Shown: in pieces, positions 35,013 through 44,723 of the stretch
How the letters are laid out: each line of letters opens with the position of its first letter
How positions within the stretch are numbered: position 1 is the first letter of the stretch
Assembly (NCBI GenBank): GCA_030433415.1
Contig: JAUIMF010000005.1
Span: 1-64,000 of the forward strand
Source: Gammaproteobacteria bacterium
Lineage (GTDB): Bacteria > Pseudomonadota > Gammaproteobacteria > Pseudomonadales > Halieaceae
Length of the DNA stretch: 64,000 bases
Direction: 5' to 3'
Notes under the pieces: generated by a model
Seen by the model: the letters and a program-made list of their open reading frames with translations, nothing else
The model's database searches: none
What the model was told of the DNA's origin: nothing
Position numbers and translations under genes: made by a program

Positions 35013-38000
35013 ATGACTACCCCGATCAGCCCTCTCGAAGCCGCCCTGTCGAACCGCATCCTGATTCTGGATGGGGCCATGGGCACTATGATCCAGGAAG
35101 CCAGCCTGGAAGAGGCGGACTACCGGGGCGAGCGCTTCGCGGACCACCCCGCCGACCTCAAGGGTAACAACGACCTGCTGTCGCTTACGCGCCCGGATGT
35201 TATTGCACGTATTCATCGTGAATACCTCGACGCCGGTGCCGACATCATCGAAACGAACACCTTCAATGCCACCGCGATTGCCCAGGAAGACTATGGATTG
35301 CAGGCGCTGGCCCCCGAAATCAACCTTGCCAGCGCCCGTATTGCCCGCAAGGTCGCCGACGAGGTGACTGCCCTGAATCCCGAGCGTCCGCGTTTTGTCG
35401 CTGGGGTTCTGGGTCCAACACCGCGAACCGCGTCCATATCGCCCGATGTCAATGATCCCGGTGCACGGAACATCACCTTTGACCGTCTGAGTGAGGACTA
35501 CGCGGCCGCTGCGAACGGCCTGTTGGACGGCAGCGTTGATCTGTTGATGATCGAAACGATCTTCGACACGCTCAACGCCAAGGCCGCGATCTTTGCCCTG
35601 GAATCCGTCTTTGCGGCCCGGAGTGAGCGGGTGCCGGTAATGATTTCTGTGACCTTCCCGGACAACAGTGGTCGCAATCTGTCAGGTCAGAGTCCTACGG
35701 CCTTCTGGTACTCCGTGGCCCATGCCCGCCCCCTTATTGTGGGGAGCAACTGCGGCCGGCCGTTCCGAGATGTGCGGCCCTTCCTCGAAGAGATGTCGCA
35801 ACAGGTCGACTGTCATTTCAGCGCACACCTCAATGCGGGGCTACCGAACGCCTTTGGCGAATACGACGAAACACCTGAGATTCTCGCGGGCGAATTCCGC
35901 GAATTTGCCGAGCGGGGCTTCATCAACCTGGCCGGTGGTTGCTGCGGTACGACGCCTGCACATATTGCCGCCATTGCCCGGGCCGTAGAGGGCTTACCGC
36001 CCCGCCCCCTGCCCTCGCACGAGAGTGCGTGTCACCTCAGCGGCCTCGAACCGTTCAGCTTTGGCGCCGACAGCCTGTTTGTGAACGTGGGAGAGCGCTG
36101 CAACGTCACGGGATCGGCGCGCTTCAAAAAGCTCATCCTCAGCGGCGATTACGAGACCGCCCTGGATGTAGCGCGCACGCAGGTGGAAGACGGCGCACAG
36201 ATTATCGACGTCAACATGGATGAGGGCATGCTCGACGCCGAAGAGGCCATGGTCACCTTTCTGAACCTGGTGGCGGCCGAACCAGATATCAGTCGGGTTC
36301 CCATCATGGTGGACTCGTCGAAATGGAGCGTCATCGAAGCAGGCCTGCGCTGCATCCAGGGCAAGGCCGTCGTCAATTCCATCAGTCTCAAGGCCGGTGA
36401 AGAAGAGTTTCTGATCCAGGCGGCGCTGTGCCAGCGCTACGGGGCCGCGGTGGTCGTGATGGCGTTTGACGAGGATGGGCAGGCGGATACCTTGCAGCGT
36501 CGCCAGGTGATTTGTGAGCGGAGCTATCGCCTGCTGCTCGATCGCCTCGACTTCAACCCCGAAGACATCATCTTCGATCCCAACATCTTTGCGGTGGCCA
36601 CGGGTATCGAAGAGCACAACCGATACGCCCTGGACTTCATCGAGGCCACGCGCTGGATCAAAGAGAATCTACCCGGTGCGAAGGTCTCGGGCGGCGTGTC
36701 CAACGTGTCATTCTCGTTCCGGGGCAACAACCCCGTGCGCGAGGCGATCCACTCCGTATTCCTTTACCACGCCATCGCCGCTGGCATGGACATGGGTATC
36801 GTCAACGCGGGGCAACTCGCGGTGTACGACGAATTACCCGCAGAACTGCGTGACGCTGTCGAAGACGTCATTCTGAACCGACGCGATGGCGCGACGGAGC
36901 GCCTGCTGGACATTGCCGCAAAATACCAGGGCGACGGCCAGGGCAGCGCGCGCGTCGAGGACCTCTCCTGGCGCGATGAGCCCGTAAAAAAGCGTCTGGA
37001 GTATGCGCTGGTCAAGGGGATCAACAGCTACATCGAAGAAGACGCCGAAGAAGCGCGCCAGCAGGCCGACCGCCCCATCGAGGTTATCGAAGGTCCGCTC
37101 ATGGATGGCATGAACGTCGTGGGTGATCTGTTTGGTGCCGGCAAGATGTTTCTGCCCCAGGTGGTCAAGAGCGCCAGGGTGATGAAGCAGGCGGTCGCCT
37201 ATCTCCAGCCCTACATCGAGGCAGAAAAAGCTGCCGGCTCATCGAACGGTCGCATTCTCATGGCCACGGTGAAAGGTGACGTGCACGACATCGGCAAGAA
37301 TATTGTTGGCGTGGTCTTGCAGTGCAACAACTATGAGGTGATCGATCTTGGCGTGATGGTTCCCTGCGAAGAAATCCTGCGCGTCGCCCGAGAAGAAGAC
37401 GTTGATATCGTCGGACTATCAGGCCTGATCACCCCCTCCCTGGACGAGATGGTGCACGTTGCCTCAGAAATGCAGCGTCAGGGCTTCGATGTGCCGCTGA
37501 TGATCGGCGGGGCCACCACATCTAAAGCCCACACGGCGGTGAAGATCGAACCCTGCTATCAGAATGACCTGTCTGTGTATGTGCCCGATGCCTCTCGCAG
37601 CGTCGCTGTCGCTTCGCAACTGCTCGGCGATGGCAAGGCCAGTTTTGGCGCTGAGCGCCGCGACGAGTACGAGCAGGTGCGCGAGCGCATGGCGAACCGC
37701 AAACCCAAAGTGGCACGCCTGAGCTACGCCGATGCCCTGGCCAATCGGGCGGTGTTTGACTGGGGAGACTATGAGGTTCCCGTGCCGACCTTCACTGGCG
37801 TGAAAGTGATCGACGACATTCCCCTCGAGGCGCTGGTCGAGACCATCGACTGGACGCCCTTCTTCATCACCTGGGAACTGGCAGGCAAATATCCGCGCAT
37901 TCTTGACGATGAGGTTGTCGGCGCCCAGGCACGGGAGCTTTTCGCCGATGCGCAAGACATGCTGAGCCGCATTGTGGATGAGCAGTGGCTCAAGCCCCGG

Positions 38001-38666
38001 GCGGTGCTCGGTTTCTGGCCCGCCCACTCCAATGGCGAAGACATTGTGCTCGACGGCGCAGGCGCCGAGGGCGTCACCCTGCACCATCTGCGGCAACAGG
38101 GTGCCAAGCCCTCCGGGCAGGCGAATTTCAGCCTTGCCGATTACGTTGCTCCCGAGGGGGACTTCATCGGCGGGTTCTGCGTGACCACCGGCCACGGCGT
38201 TGACGAGCGCGCCAGCGCCTTCGAAGCGGCCCACGATGACTACAGCGCCATCATGCTCAAGGCCCTGGCAGACCGCCTCGCGGAGTCCCTCGCCGAATAT
38301 CTGCACCGCCTGGTACGACGGGAGCTATGGGGCTACGCGGCAAACGAGGACCTGGCCAACGAAGAACTGATCCGGGAGCGCTACCGCGGTATACGCCCGG
38401 CGCCGGGCTACCCTGCGTGCCCGGATCATACGGAAAAACGCACGCTGTTCGACCTGCTCAACGCCGAAGAGAACTGCGGCGTGAGTCTGTCCGAAAACTA
38501 TGCAATGAGTCCCGCAGCAGCCGTCAGCGGCTGGTACTTTGCCCATCCCGAGGCACGTTATTTTGGTGCGGGAAAAATAGGTGAAGACCAGCTTGCATCA
38601 CTGGCGCAGCGCAAAGGCATGACGCAGGCTGAGCTGTCACGCTGGCTGGCTCCCAATCTGGATTGA
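35013..38666 (+). CDS. metH: Cobalamin-dependent methionine synthase
   Basis: A 1217-residue, full-length MetH that moves the methyl group of methyltetrahydrofolate to homocysteine through cobalamin. Domains in order: homocysteine-binding (about 10-330, zinc cysteines in GSNCGRPF and GGCCGTTP), methyltetrahydrofolate-binding pterin domain (about 340-630, [13 protein letters not shown]), the cap and B12 domain (about 650-890, with the cobalt-ligating His in [12 protein letters not shown]), and the SAM-binding reactivation domain (about 905-1217, ending in [17 protein letters not shown] and [12 protein letters not shown]). It is preceded by a good promoter and a leader hairpin, and followed by a DUF2970 gene. 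Confidence 0.97.
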   Translation: MTTPISPLEAALSNRILILDGAMGTMIQEASLEEADYRGERFADHPADLKGNNDLLSLTRPDVIARIHREYLDAGADIIETNTFNATAIAQEDYGLQALAPEINLASARIARKVADEVTALNPERPRFVAGVLGPTPRTASISPDVNDPGARNITFDRLSEDYAAAANGLLDGSVDLLMIETIFDTLNAKAAIFALESVFAARSERVPVMISVTFPDNSGRNLSGQSPTAFWYSVAHARPLIVGSNCGRPFRDVRPFLEEMSQQVDCHFSAHLNAGLPNAFGEYDETPEILAGEFREFAERGFINLAGGCCGTTPAHIAAIARAVEGLPPRPLPSHESACHLSGLEPFSFGADSLFVNVGERCNVTGSARFKKLILSGDYETALDVARTQVEDGAQIIDVNMDEGMLDAEEAMVTFLNLVAAEPDISRVPIMVDSSKWSVIEAGLRCIQGKAVVNSISLKAGEEEFLIQAALCQRYGAAVVVMAFDEDGQADTLQRRQVICERSYRLLLDRLDFNPEDIIFDPNIFAVATGIEEHNRYALDFIEATRWIKENLPGAKVSGGVSNVSFSFRGNNPVREAIHSVFLYHAIAAGMDMGIVNAGQLAVYDELPAELRDAVEDVILNRRDGATERLLDIAAKYQGDGQGSARVEDLSWRDEPVKKRLEYALVKGINSYIEEDAEEARQQADRPIEVIEGPLMDGMNVVGDLFGAGKMFLPQVVKSARVMKQAVAYLQPYIEAEKAAGSSNGRILMATVKGDVHDIGKNIVGVVLQCNNYEVIDLGVMVPCEEILRVAREEDVDIVGLSGLITPSLDEMVHVASEMQRQGFDVPLMIGGATTSKAHTAVKIEPCYQNDLSVYVPDASRSVAVASQLLGDGKASFGAERRDEYEQVRERMANRKPKVARLSYADALANRAVFDWGDYEVPVPTFTGVKVIDDIPLEALVETIDWTPFFITWELAGKYPRILDDEVVGAQARELFADAQDMLSRIVDEQWLKPRAVLGFWPAHSNGEDIVLDGAGAEGVTLHHLRQQGAKPSGQANFSLADYVAPEGDFIGGFCVTTGHGVDERASAFEAAHDDYSAIMLKALADRLAESLAEYLHRLVRRELWGYAANEDLANEELIRERYRGIRPAPGYPACPDHTEKRTLFDLLNAEENCGVSLSENYAMSPAAAVSGWYFAHPEARYFGAGKIGEDQLASLAQRKGMTQAELSRWLAPNLD

Positions 38667-38694
38667 TAGCCCAAAAAGGCTGAGGTAACAAAGA

Positions 38695-38982
38695 ATGAAT
38701 GACACCCCTGACGCGACCGACTCCAGCAACACCGAGGCGGTAGCCACGAAAACGAATGACGCGTCTCAGGTCGAGAAACCGGATTCACACCAGTCACTGA
38801 ACCCCTTTCAGGTGATCGGCAGTGTTTTTGCAGCCGGTCTGGGCGTGCAGAGCAGCAAAAATCGCGAGCGCGACTTCAAACAGGGACGCGCCGGCACGTT
38901 CATCGCCGCTGGCCTGATCTTCACGGCCCTGTTTATAGGCACCGTGTATACCGTGGTATCCCTGGTGCTGAGCAATCGCTAG
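38695..38982 (+). CDS. DUF2970 small membrane protein
   Basis: A 95-residue protein with a polar, acidic N-terminal half, the DUF2970 core (NPFQVIGSVFAAGLGVQSSKNRERDF) and one C-terminal membrane helix (about 68-92). The function of the family is unknown. It has GAGG about 9 nt before its ATG and follows metH by 28 bp in the same direction, so it may be read from the metH promoter. Its last four bases overlap the end of a possible minus-strand small ORF. Confidence 0.8.
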   Translation: MNDTPDATDSSNTEAVATKTNDASQVEKPDSHQSLNPFQVIGSVFAAGLGVQSSKNRERDFKQGRAGTFIAAGLIFTALFIGTVYTVVSLVLSNR

Positions 38983-39092
38983 GACGGCATTCCCAGCAGC
39001 CAGAGCGAAACGGTAACCACGACGACCGTGACAATAACAACAGCGGCAATTGCATCGACACTACTGTCGGAGCGTTGAGGACCTGCACCCAT
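38979..39092 (-). CDS. Possible 37-residue single-helix membrane protein
   Basis: A short frame of 37 codons, MGAGPQRSDSSVDAIAAVVI then a long hydrophobic run ending WLLGMPS: one clear membrane helix of about 22 residues. The ATG at 39092 has AGGAAG about 8 nt upstream, a good ribosome-binding site, which is the main support. It is convergent with the DUF2970 gene, overlapping by 4 bp. The frame continues upstream to 39302 but that part has no natural composition. No family is recognised. It could be a genuine small membrane protein or a lucky frame. Confidence 0.4.
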   Translation of the reverse strand: MGAGPQRSDSSVDAIAAVVIVTVVVVTVSLWLLGMPS

Positions 39093-39285
39093 GGGACTGG
39101 CTTCCTGATAGTAAAAATCGGGCGCAAGTTTAGCACTCCGCCGGGGGCTTCCCCAACCCCCGAGGCTGTCCCGGTGCAATGCTCCCGAAGAGCATCCGCT
39201 GGCGGTTCTAAGCTTATGAAAAACAAAAATAATTGAGGTCCGCCAGGCGAGGTAAACTGCGCCCTCGCAAACGATCCAGAATCCC

Positions 39286-40950
39286 ATGTACCAGTACGAC
39301 AATATCGATCAGACGCTTGTGGACGAGCGTGTCGAACAGTTTCGTGAGCAGACCGAGCGCTACCTGAGCGGCGACCTCAGTGACGCCCAGTTCCTGCCCC
39401 TGCGCCTGCAGAATGGGCTGTACGTACAGCGCGTTGCACCCATGCTGCGCATCGCGGTGCCGTATGGCCTGCTCAGTTCGCGGCAGTTGCGGGCACTCGC
39501 CGCAATTACTCGACGGTACGACAAGGGCTATGCCCACGTCAGCACCCGCCAGAACTTCCAGATCAACTGGCCACGTATTGAAGATGTGCCGGACATTCTT
39601 GCCGATCTCGCAGCGGTGCAGATGCACGCCATCCAAACCAGCGGCAACTGCATTCGCAATACCACCACAGATCAGTTCGCCGGTGTCGCCGCCGACGAAG
39701 TCGTCGACCCACGCCCCTACTGCGAAATCATTCGCCAGTGGTCCACGTTGCACCCTGAATTTGCGTTTCTGCCACGCAAATTCAAAATCGCGGTCAACGG
39801 CGCTGAAAACGACCGCGCCGCCATTCATTTCCACGACGTGGGGATTCAGCTCTACCGTAACGAAGCCAGTCGCGTGCGTCTGCGTTTTCTGGTCGGTGGC
39901 GGCCTCGGCCGTACCCCCATGGTCGGCCGTGAAATTCGCGACGACCTGGACCCGAAGCACCTGCTCACCTACCTCGATGCAATCCTGCGCGTCTACAATC
40001 TCAAGGGACGGCGCGACAACAAGTACAAAGCGCGCATCAAGATTCTGGTCAAGGCCATGGGTGTAGAGGCATTCCGCACCGCCGTTGACGCGGAGTGGGC
40101 GTCCTCCAAGGACGGTCCGACCACGCTGACGGACGACGTGCTTAATGCAATGGCGGCTCACTTCACTGCCCCGCCCTACGAAACGCTGGACGGTGAGGCC
40201 GAGCACCGCTTTGTTCATGACGCGACTGCCCGCGACCCGCTCTTCGCCGGCTGGGTGGCCCGAAACACCCAGGCTCACCAGCAGACGGGGTACCGCGCCG
40301 TGACCATTACGCTCAAGGCAACCGGTAACGCTCCCGGTGACATCAGTGCCGAGCAGATGGATGCAATCGCCGATCTCGCCGATCGCTATGCCTTTGGCGA
40401 GTTGCGCACCACCCATCAGCAGAACATTGTGCTGGCCGATGTGCGTGAAAGCGACCTGTTGTCGCTGTGGCGTGATCTGCAACCGCTGGGTCTGGCGGCA
40501 TCCAACGCAGGTCATATCACCGACATGATCTGCTGCCCCGGTGGCGATTTCTGCTCACTCGCCAACGCCAAGTCGATTCCCGTTGCCCAGGCTTTGCAGG
40601 AACGCTTTGACGCCATGGATTACCAGTACGACCTGGGCCCCATCGAGCTGAACATCAGCGGTTGCATGAACGCCTGTGGCCATCACCACGTGGGACACAT
40701 CGGCATTCTTGGCGTCGACAAAAAGGGCCAGGAGTTCTACCAGATATGCCTTGGCGGATCCCAGGGTGGCAACGCTCAGGTGGCACAAATTCTTGGCCCG
40801 TCCTGCAGTCGCGCCGACGTACCCGATGTCATCGAAAAAATCCTGCAATGCTATGTCGCTTTACGTGACAGCGAAGACGAAACATTTATCGCTGCGTTTC
40901 AGCGCTGCGGTATCCAACCCTTCAAGGAGGCGGTGTATGGCCAGCCCTGA
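39286..40950 (+). CDS. cysI: Assimilatory sulfite (nitrite/sulfite) reductase hemoprotein
   Basis: A 554-residue siroheme/4Fe-4S reductase that takes sulfite to sulfide. Both ferredoxin-like halves are present: the N-terminal substrate-channel part (YAHVSTRQNFQINW, TSGNCIRNTTTD) and the C-terminal half, with cluster cysteines in CCPGGDFCSLAN and SGCMNACGHHHVG. Arg and Lys residues around the siroheme site (RKFKIAVNG) are conserved. It resembles the Pseudomonas-type enzyme that is paired with DUF934 rather than with a CysJ flavoprotein; no cysJ is adjacent. It overlaps the DUF934 gene by 14 bp. Confidence 0.92.
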   Translation: MYQYDNIDQTLVDERVEQFREQTERYLSGDLSDAQFLPLRLQNGLYVQRVAPMLRIAVPYGLLSSRQLRALAAITRRYDKGYAHVSTRQNFQINWPRIEDVPDILADLAAVQMHAIQTSGNCIRNTTTDQFAGVAADEVVDPRPYCEIIRQWSTLHPEFAFLPRKFKIAVNGAENDRAAIHFHDVGIQLYRNEASRVRLRFLVGGGLGRTPMVGREIRDDLDPKHLLTYLDAILRVYNLKGRRDNKYKARIKILVKAMGVEAFRTAVDAEWASSKDGPTTLTDDVLNAMAAHFTAPPYETLDGEAEHRFVHDATARDPLFAGWVARNTQAHQQTGYRAVTITLKATGNAPGDISAEQMDAIADLADRYAFGELRTTHQQNIVLADVRESDLLSLWRDLQPLGLAASNAGHITDMICCPGGDFCSLANAKSIPVAQALQERFDAMDYQYDLGPIELNISGCMNACGHHHVGHIGILGVDKKGQEFYQICLGGSQGGNAQVAQILGPSCSRADVPDVIEKILQCYVALRDSEDETFIAAFQRCGIQPFKEAVYGQP

Positions 40951-41368
40951 CAATTTCGATATCAGCGAAACCACGATCGCAACGGGGCAGCTGATCTCGC
41001 TCGATGACTGGCTGGCCGCCGGGACACCGGCAGACGCGGTGGTTGCTGTAGACTCTGATGCGAACCTCGATGCGCATTACGCCGCGCTGGCCCGCGTCGA
41101 ATCAATTGTGATGGCCCTGCCGGCCTTCGCCGACGGTCGTGCGTTCAGTCACGCTCGCAAACTGCGGGACCGGGGCTTTGCTGGCGAACTGCTGGCGGCC
41201 GGCGATGTGTTGCCCGATCAGTGGCCGTTTCTCAAACGCTGCGGTTTCACCGGCCTTGTCGACGAGCGCCTTGCAGATGAAGCGTTTGGACTGAGAGTCG
41301 TTTCGCAGGTGTATCAGGCCGACGAGCAGCAGCGTCAACCGGTTTTTCGTCGCGCGCCCCGCGCCTGA
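40937..41368 (+). CDS. DUF934 protein, sulfite-reductase partner
   Basis: A 143-residue DUF934 protein. Family marks are the conserved DGRAFSHARKLRDRGF and GELLAAGDVLPDQWPFLKRCGF segments. Family members sit beside sulfite reductase in many proteobacteria and are annotated as oxidoreductases without biochemical proof. The start at 40937 has AAGGAGG (40924-40930) 6 nt upstream; the longer frame from 40676 runs in a second frame inside cysI and is not the gene. Overlap of 14 bp with cysI implies coupled translation. A role in electron delivery or assembly of CysI is inference. Confidence 0.88.
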   Translation: MASPDNFDISETTIATGQLISLDDWLAAGTPADAVVAVDSDANLDAHYAALARVESIVMALPAFADGRAFSHARKLRDRGFAGELLAAGDVLPDQWPFLKRCGFTGLVDERLADEAFGLRVVSQVYQADEQQRQPVFRRAPRA

Positions 41369-41432
41369 GCCCCGCTACTCCCGACCCTATTGACGGGGCT
41401 GCTACACTCACGGATCACTCAGGGCCCGTGTT

Positions 41433-42608
41433 ATGGATCACAGCTCCGTCACCTTCGCATTTTTTCTGATTTTCAGCGGTGCCGCCGTGCTGGCATCCGT
41501 TGCGCTGTACACGCGCCAGCCTCTGATTATCGCCTACATTGCGCTGGGCGCCCTCATCGGACCCTACGGGTTCAGCCTGGTCACGGATCTGCAGCTTCTT
41601 TCAGATATCGGCCATATCGGCATCATCTTCCTGTTGTTTCTGTTGGGACTGGACATGCAGCCCCAGGCACTACTGGCCACCCTGCGCAAATCCACCGTCG
41701 TGGGCCTGGCGAGTTGCGCTGTGTTCTTTGTAGGAAGCTGGCTGCTCACTCGCCTGTTTATAGACGATGGGATGCAGGCGGCGATCGTTGCCATTGCCAT
41801 GGTCTTCTCCTCAACCATCATCGGCATCAAGCTGCTGCCGACCACCGTGCTGCATCACCGGCATATCGGCGAGATGATGGTCGGCCTGCTGCTGTTGCAG
41901 GACCTTCTCGCCATCATTGTGCTTGTGCTCATCATGGCGGCCTCGGGCAGCGCCGAGGGTGACGCGCTGCAGCAGGTGGTATTTGTATTGCTTGCGCTAC
42001 CCCTGCTTGGTGTCGGCGCGTGGGCTGCAGTCCGGTATATGCTGCTGCCGCTGATCCAGCGCTTCGACCGATTTCACGAATACATCTTTCTGCTTGCCAT
42101 AGGCTGGTGTCTGGGCCTTGCAGAGTCCGCCCAGCTACTGGGCCTGTCGGCAGAGATCGGCGCGTTTGTGGCAGGCGTCACCATCGCAACCAGCCCCATC
42201 GCCCAGTACATCGCCATCAATCTGAAGCCCCTGCGGGACTTCTTTCTGATCCTGTTCTTCTTCGCCGTGGGTGCGCGCTTCGACCTGGGCATGCTGTCTC
42301 TGGTCTGGGTGCCCGCGCTGTGCCTGGCGCTACTGGTACTGACGATGAAGCCCGTGGTGTACCGCTGGCTGCTCAAGGGGGTGAGTGAACGCCGCAGTCT
42401 GGCCTGGGATCTGGGCTTTCGCCTGGGGCAGGCCAGTGAATTCTCGCTGTTGATCGCCTACATCGCCTTCGATGCGGGTTTGCTCGACCAGCGGGGTTCG
42501 CTGCTGATTCAGGCGGCCACGATCATCACGCTGCTGGTGTCGTCCTATATTGTCGTTCTGAACTACCCGACGCCCATCGCCATCAGCGACCGCTTGCGAC
42601 GGGATTAG
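41433..42608 (+). CDS. CPA2-family cation:proton antiporter, membrane domain only
   Basis: A 391-residue Kef/CPA2-type transporter with about 12 membrane helices. Family features are IIAYIALGALIGPYGFSL near the start, the HIGIIFLLFLLGLDMQP segment, an ion-site LQDLLAIIVLV helix with Asp, and AEIGAFVAGVTIA. It resembles the membrane part of KefB/KefC but lacks the C-terminal TrkA-N (NAD-binding) regulatory domain, being about 200 residues shorter. It moves K+ or Na+ against protons; the ion is not decidable here. It is a single gene, followed by a shared terminator with the convergent etf operon. Confidence 0.87.
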   Translation: MDHSSVTFAFFLIFSGAAVLASVALYTRQPLIIAYIALGALIGPYGFSLVTDLQLLSDIGHIGIIFLLFLLGLDMQPQALLATLRKSTVVGLASCAVFFVGSWLLTRLFIDDGMQAAIVAIAMVFSSTIIGIKLLPTTVLHHRHIGEMMVGLLLLQDLLAIIVLVLIMAASGSAEGDALQQVVFVLLALPLLGVGAWAAVRYMLLPLIQRFDRFHEYIFLLAIGWCLGLAESAQLLGLSAEIGAFVAGVTIATSPIAQYIAINLKPLRDFFLILFFFAVGARFDLGMLSLVWVPALCLALLVLTMKPVVYRWLLKGVSERRSLAWDLGFRLGQASEFSLLIAYIAFDAGLLDQRGSLLIQAATIITLLVSSYIVVLNYPTPIAISDRLRRD

Positions 42609-42656
42609 ACCGTCTGCCGTGGCAAATGACGCCTCGCGGGTGAATCCTTCGCCCAT

Positions 42657-42684
42657 AAAAAAGCCCGGCACGAAGCCGGGCTTT
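42657..42684 (-). terminator. Intrinsic terminator of etfBA, probably bidirectional
   Basis: A 10-bp perfect stem (AAAGCCCGGC 42660-42669, GCCGGGCTTT 42675-42684) with a 5-nt loop. Read on the minus strand it is followed by six T (complement of 42657-42662), fitting termination after etfA. On the plus strand only three T follow, so it would end the antiporter transcript less well. Confidence 0.85.
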
Positions 42685-42701
42685 GTACGTTACGGGGCAA
42701 C

Positions 42702-43631
42702 TCAGAGCTTGCTTTCGATCTCGGGCAGGGCCTCGAAGAGATCCGCCACCAGACCGTAATCGGCTACCTGGAAAATCGGCGCATCCTCGTCCTTGTTGAT
42801 GGCGACGATCACCTTGGAGTCCTTCATACCCGCCAGGTGCTGGATAGCGCCGGAGATACCCACCGCAATATACAGCTCGGGAGCAACAATCTTGCCCGTC
42901 TGCCCCACCTGCATGTCGTTGGGCACAAAGCCTGCGTCAACGGCAGCACGGCTGGCACCGATGGCGGCACCCAGCTTATCGGCGATGCCTTCAAGCAGCT
43001 TGAAGTTGTCGCCATTCTGCATGCCGCGGCCCCCCGAAATAACTACGGGAGCAGCCGTCAGTTCGGGGCGGTCAGAAACGGCGATTTCCTGGCCCACGAA
43101 GCTTGAGATGCCGGCATCGTGCACTGCGTCCACCGCTACCAGCTCCGCAGAGCCGCCCTCGGCAGCCACACCGTCAAAGGCGGTGGTACGTACCGTAATG
43201 ACCTTTTTCGCGTCGCTGCTCTGCACCGTGGCGATCACGTTGCCCGCGTAGATGGGACGCTTGAAGGTGTCAGCGGACTCAACGCTGATGATGTCGCTGA
43301 TCTGGGCGACATCCAGCAGCGCGGCGACTCGGGGCATGGTGTTCTTGCCTGAGGTCGTCGCGGGAGCCAGGATATTGTCGTAGTCAGCGCCCAGTTCAGC
43401 GATGAGCAGGCTGACGTTTTCGGCCAGCTGGTGCTCGTAAGCGGCGTTGTCGGCACACAGTACCTTGCGCACGCCCGCCACGGCCTGGGCCGCCGAGGCG
43501 GCTCCACCGCAGCCGGCGCCGGCTACGAGAATATCGATGTCTGCACCAAGGGCCTGGGCAGCGGCTACCGTGTTCAGCGTAGCCGGATTCAGGCTCGCGT
43601 TGTCGTGTTCTGCAATAACCAGCGTGCTCAT
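42702..43631 (-). CDS. etfA: Electron transfer flavoprotein alpha subunit
   Basis: A 309-residue EtfA, which with EtfB forms the heterodimer that carries electrons from acyl-CoA and other dehydrogenases. The C-terminal FAD-binding domain (about 185-309) is complete: [53 protein letters not shown], and the [21 protein letters not shown] end. The short N-terminal adenine-nucleotide-like domain precedes it. Its start overlaps the etfB stop by one base. It is terminated by the hairpin just downstream. Confidence 0.97.
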   Translation of the reverse strand: MSTLVIAEHDNASLNPATLNTVAAAQALGADIDILVAGAGCGGAASAAQAVAGVRKVLCADNAAYEHQLAENVSLLIAELGADYDNILAPATTSGKNTMPRVAALLDVAQISDIISVESADTFKRPIYAGNVIATVQSSDAKKVITVRTTAFDGVAAEGGSAELVAVDAVHDAGISSFVGQEIAVSDRPELTAAPVVISGGRGMQNGDNFKLLEGIADKLGAAIGASRAAVDAGFVPNDMQVGQTGKIVAPELYIAVGISGAIQHLAGMKDSKVIVAINKDEDAPIFQVADYGLVADLFEALPEIESKL

Positions 43632-44380
43632 CAGATCACCTTCGCTTCGTTCTTGAGTTTGTCGATCAGCTCGTCCACGGACTCCACCTTGATGCCAGCG
43701 GAACGCTCGGGTGGCGGCTCAACCTTGAGCAGCGTCAGGTGCGAGGCCAGGTCCACGCCCAGATCGGCGGGAGAAACCACGTCCAGAGGCTTCTTCTTGG
43801 CCTTCATGATGTTGGGCAGAGACGCGTAACGGGGCTCGTTCAGACGCAGGTCCGTGGTCACGATCGCGGGCATGTTCAGGCTCACGGTCTGCAGGCCACC
43901 GTCGACCTCACGGGTCACATTGAGCTTGCCATCTTCAATCTTCACTTCAGAGGCGAAGGTGCCCTGAGGCATGCCCGCCAGGGCGCCAAGCATCTGGCCA
44001 GTCTGGTTGTTGTCGCCGTCGATGGACTGTTTGCCGAGGATCACCAGGTCCGGGGACTCGCGCTCAACGATACCTTTGAGCAGCTTGGCGATTTCGAGCG
44101 GCTCCACGCTGCCTTCGGTCTCGACCTGAATGCCGCGGTCAGCACCGAGAGCCAGCGCCGTACGGATCTGCTCCTGGCAGCTCTTGTCTCCTACAGATAC
44201 CGCAACGACTTCCGTCGCCGTGCCTGCTTCCTTAAGGCGAACCGCCTCTTCTACGGCAATCTCGCAGAAGGGGTTGATCGACATTTTGACGTTGTTCAGA
44301 TCCACATCCGAACCGTCGGCCTTGGCGCGGACTTTGACGTTGTAGTCAACGACACGCTTCACAGCGACGAGAACCTTCAT
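43631..44380 (-). CDS. etfB: Electron transfer flavoprotein beta subunit
   Basis: A 249-residue EtfB, which binds AMP and contacts the partner dehydrogenases. It begins [18 protein letters not shown] as in the family and contains [18 protein letters not shown] and the AMP-loop [23 protein letters not shown]. The recognition-loop region around residues 190-200 is normal. GGGAGA lies upstream of the ATG. It is the first gene of the etfBA operon and is divergent from ETF-QO, with which it must be coordinated. Confidence 0.97.
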   Translation of the reverse strand: MKVLVAVKRVVDYNVKVRAKADGSDVDLNNVKMSINPFCEIAVEEAVRLKEAGTATEVVAVSVGDKSCQEQIRTALALGADRGIQVETEGSVEPLEIAKLLKGIVERESPDLVILGKQSIDGDNNQTGQMLGALAGMPQGTFASEVKIEDGKLNVTREVDGGLQTVSLNMPAIVTTDLRLNEPRYASLPNIMKAKKKPLDVVSPADLGVDLASHLTLLKVEPPPERSAGIKVESVDELIDKLKNEAKVI

Positions 44381-44723
44381 GTTGTCTCCCGAGGTGGCTA
44401 AGTGATGAACGGCCCGAAAATCGCCGGGCCAGGAGGGAAAAGCGGGGACGAATGGTGCCGATATTGGCCGGCGAGGTCAATAGCGATCACTGGACAGAGC
44501 CTGGACATGCCCTACAGCAGGCAGTGCCTCGCGAGCAAATGCAGATATTGATCAAAAATCGACCAGATCGGGAACGTAAGCCTTATCAACAGAGAAAGCG
44601 TTGATCAAGCTCAGGAAACACAGTCTTCGGGTGCCCATGATGGTGCCAACACCCTATAATTGGCGTTTGACCTTTCAGTATGTACCGGCCCCGGCGGCCA
44701 ATCCTAGATAAGCGAGGTGTGCA
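44381..44723. promoter_or_regulatory. Divergent control region between etfBA and ETF-QO
   Basis: This 343-bp gap holds the promoters of both ETF units. For the plus strand a perfect -10 TATAAT lies at 44655-44660, about 64 bp before the ETF-QO start, with no good -35 (TGCCCA at 44632-44637). Two identical palindromes TTGATCAA occur at 44548-44555 and 44601-44608, 53 bp apart start to start, and may be operator sites. I see no coding frame. Confidence 0.55.
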
